DNA of 38,694 nucleotides, taken from a virus. The notes beneath the pieces were generated by a model. It searched no databases, was not told where the DNA came from, and saw only the letters and a list, made by a program, of their open reading frames with translations. Location: the IMG/VR virus record IMGVR_UViG_3300032144_000031, positions 1 to 38,694 of that record. One strand, written 5' to 3'. Below are positions 36,464 to 38,694 of the stretch, one piece after another (within the stretch, counting starts at the first letter, position 1; every line of letters starts with the position of its first letter). Position numbers and translations under genes: made by a program.

Positions 36464-38694
36464 ATGGTGCGCCAACCACGCCGCGACAGAAAGCCGAGCC
36501 GCGACACGGAGCGTAACACAGGCCAGCGGGTAACGCCTAGTGCCGTGTCTTTAGGATGGTCCCCCTTTCATACGGCAGCTGAGGATTACTATAGAGCTGG
36601 CTTCCTCCCGATACCGCTACCTCAGGGCAAGAAATTCCCGCCACCTAAAGGCGTGCCCAATGATGTCGACTATACGGAAGGCACACTAGAGAACTGGCTA
36701 TCTAGCAATAGGGCGCACAACATTGGCAGCATCGTGCCTGACGGTGTGGTGGTGTTTGACATCGATGGAAAGCCAGGGCAGGAAACACTAAATGAATTGG
36801 AGGATAAGCTAGGCGCTCTTCCGCCAACATGGATGAGTTTTCGTGGCAACCCGGACCGATACCATTTGTGGTTCGTATGTCCAGAAGGCCTGACGTGGCC
36901 TGGTAAATTAGGGGTCGGACTAGATGTCATCTACAGACATTATAGGTATATGGTTTGCCCGCCCTCAATTCACCCCGACGGAGGTCAATATCGATGGGCA
37001 AATCTACGTGGCAATTCGCTACGGGTCAGTAATTCATATCTTCCGGGGATCGATGAATTCAGTGATCTCCCTGATAGCTGGCGGGCAGTTGGTTCCGGAA
37101 ATGGCTACGTACACCGTGAACGCGCTGCCGTAGATTCCCGCCTATGGCTTAGCGAGCACGGGCAGGGTAAACCATGCGCTGAGATAAAGCGTGTAGTCCA
37201 GTTGCATCGTAGGGAAATCAGAAAGCACGCCGATCTAGGCGGAATGCATGACGCTATGGTTAACGCTGTGTGGGCAGTATTGTCCGAAATGTCCCAGGGT
37301 CATATTGGTGGCACTGCCGCGCTTAGAGCAATTAAAAATACATTCCTAGCGCAGGCTGACGAATCCGGTAGGCGTGAGGGCAATGCAGCGGAAACCGAAT
37401 GGAAGCGCGCTATCGTTGGCGCTATTGAAAAGACAGCGATTGAACGCGTGCGTGACGGAGATCCGTGCGCGATTGAGGAGGCGGAACGTGGAAAAGATCC
37501 TGCCCGATTCTTTGACCCTAAGCATGGACTTAAGGCCCGATCACTACGAAGCGCTATTGAACTTACTGGAAAGTTGGCCGTTGGTCCGGGAAGGATTATC
37601 TATCGACACACAGATGGTCTCTGGACTCCCGATGGTGAGAGTGAAATTTACCGCCGCACAGAGTCTCTCCTCAGACAACGTTATCGTCCTAGTCATGCAA
37701 CAAATGTCCTCAGTGTTGTTGCTAATCGCATCCCGTTCATTACCGACGATAGACAAGACACCCAATACCTGAATCTACCTAACGGGATGCTTGACTGGCG
37801 TGAGGGCAAGCTTTATCCGCATAATCCTAATCTAGTTAGCACAGTACGTATCCCGATCCCATGGAATGATGAGGCAGAATGTCCGGACATTGACCGATTT
37901 TTCGGGGAGGTGTTTCCCAAAGATGCAATTGAATTGGCGTACGAAATACTCGGGTACATGTTGTACAACGATAACCCTCTGCATAAAGCCATCCTGCTAT
38001 ATGGCAGTGGACGAAATGGAAAGGGTACGTTTATTCGACTCGCACGGATGCTTGTTGGACACAACAATATTTCCGCCGTTACACCTCAGGCGCTTGATAG
38101 TTCACAGTTCTCTAGCGCACAGCTTTACGGGAAGCTTGCTAACCTGGTGGGAGATGTCGACCCGCGTATCTTCCGGAGCACGGAGCAATTCAAGCAATTG
38201 ACCGGCGGCGACTACATGCAGGGGCAGCACAAGCACAAAGACCCCTTCACGTTCCGGTGCCGCGCTCTCATGGTCGCTGCGTTCAACGCGCTACCGCGTA
38301 CCGCCGACACCACGGAAGGTTTCTTTAGCCGATGGGTCGTCATCCCGTTCACAGCCTTTTTCCCGGCCGGGGTAGCCGATCCTACCCTGATAGACCGTCT
38401 AACCTCGCAGGGAGAGCTACAGGGCCTCTTGCGGGGTGCCGTGGGTGGCTTACAGCAAGTGATGCGCCGTGGGCAATTCACATTGCCACCCAGTGTGGCT
38501 AAGGCTACTGAGCGATTCAAAATGGAAGCCGATCCGATGCGTGGATTCATTGAGGAACGCATTGCCTTCCACCATGATAATGATCCGGTATTCGCAGGGC
38601 GTACTGATTTGTATAACGGGTACGTTGCGTGGGCTGCGGTTAATGGCTTCCACCAAATGAGTGCGCAGAGGTTCTACGAATCATTCAGCACAGC
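36464..38694 (+). CDS. Primase-polymerase/D5-type helicase (3' end outside window)
   Basis: 743 residues visible, open to the right edge; AGAGGAGAGGA precedes the ATG. The N-terminal AEP primase-polymerase has VVFDIDG (Asp99, Asp101), YHLWF and MVCPPSIHPDGGQYRW. The helicase part has Walker A LYGSGRNGKGT (from about 512), Walker B LANLVGDVD, then LTGGDYMQGQHKHKDPFTFR and ALMVAAFNALPR up to FFSRWVVIPF: superfamily 3, D5/P4 type. It primes and unwinds phage DNA with Pol I. Between primase and helicase is a helical linker with D5_N-like features. Confidence 0.93.
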   Translation, partial: MVRQPRRDRKPSRDTERNTGQRVTPSAVSLGWSPFHTAAEDYYRAGFLPIPLPQGKKFPPPKGVPNDVDYTEGTLENWLSSNRAHNIGSIVPDGVVVFDIDGKPGQETLNELEDKLGALPPTWMSFRGNPDRYHLWFVCPEGLTWPGKLGVGLDVIYRHYRYMVCPPSIHPDGGQYRWANLRGNSLRVSNSYLPGIDEFSDLPDSWRAVGSGNGYVHRERAAVDSRLWLSEHGQGKPCAEIKRVVQLHRREIRKHADLGGMHDAMVNAVWAVLSEMSQGHIGGTAALRAIKNTFLAQADESGRREGNAAETEWKRAIVGAIEKTAIERVRDGDPCAIEEAERGKDPARFFDPKHGLKARSLRSAIELTGKLAVGPGRIIYRHTDGLWTPDGESEIYRRTESLLRQRYRPSHATNVLSVVANRIPFITDDRQDTQYLNLPNGMLDWREGKLYPHNPNLVSTVRIPIPWNDEAECPDIDRFFGEVFPKDAIELAYEILGYMLYNDNPLHKAILLYGSGRNGKGTFIRLARMLVGHNNISAVTPQALDSSQFSSAQLYGKLANLVGDVDPRIFRSTEQFKQLTGGDYMQGQHKHKDPFTFRCRALMVAAFNALPRTADTTEGFFSRWVVIPFTAFFPAGVADPTLIDRLTSQGELQGLLRGAVGGLQQVMRRGQFTLPPSVAKATERFKMEADPMRGFIEERIAFHHDNDPVFAGRTDLYNGYVAWAAVNGFHQMSAQRFYESFST

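Noticed and set aside
1-38694. Integrase, transposase, CRISPR array, defence system
   Set aside because: No serine or tyrosine recombinase motif, no insertion-sequence ends and no regularly spaced repeats were seen; lifestyle cannot be decided from this window.

Overview
The window is most of the genome of a tailed, siphovirus-type bacteriophage of an actinobacterium. The evidence is an HK97-type head module, a tape-measure protein, an endolysin with M15-like and peptidoglycan-binding parts, a SpdB/DUF2637-like protein typical of Streptomyces plasmids, and many zinc-ribbon and very small coding genes packed with ATGA and TAATG overlaps. Base composition looks moderate (about 50-55 % GC by eye, not computed), low for a Streptomyces-type host. 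The CTA leucine codon and the tetranucleotide CTAG are both very common. No integrase, repressor, transposase or CRISPR array was found; the right edge cuts a primase-helicase gene.

Layout. 1-1800 holds a leftward zinc-ribbon gene, an operator-rich divergent intergenic region, the DUF2637-like gene, a strong terminator and a second leftward gene. 1888-19313 is one rightward late operon: small and large terminase, portal, ClpP-type protease, major capsid protein, connectors, tail terminator, two tail-tube-like paralogues, tail assembly chaperones with a -1 frameshift, tape measure, large minor tail protein, second tail protein, endolysin and holin. 19314-20834 is mostly non-coding and highly structured: a CRP-type palindrome, nested inverted repeats, two small genes, a tRNA-Leu(UAG), six consecutive hairpins and a tRNA-like element with an oversized anticodon loop. 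20835-38694 is a rightward early/replication region: SNF2-type helicase, an acidic/basic DNA-binding-like protein, a Cas4/RecB-type nuclease, a Sak4-like RecA-fold ATPase, a candidate SSB, an NlpC/P60 peptidase, a uracil-DNA glycosylase, a SLOG protein, DNA polymerase I split into two genes, a RuvC-like resolvase, many small genes, and a primase-polymerase/D5-type helicase.

How it fits together. The late operon builds the particle and lyses the cell. The early region supplies a nearly self-contained replication and recombination set: primase-helicase, Pol I, Sak4 with SSB and Cas4-like nuclease, and RuvC resolvase. Two near-perfect CRP/GlxR-type palindromes (TGTGA-N6-TCACA) lie in two intergenic regions of the early arm, suggesting the phage reads a host cAMP-type regulator. 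The most unusual items are the Pol I gene split just before motif A by three small, translationally coupled genes; the structured RNA/tRNA region at 19.3-20.8 kb; the tRNA-Leu(UAG) matched to heavy CTA use in early genes but not in the capsid gene; and a family-4-like uracil-DNA glycosylase lacking its iron-sulfur cysteines.
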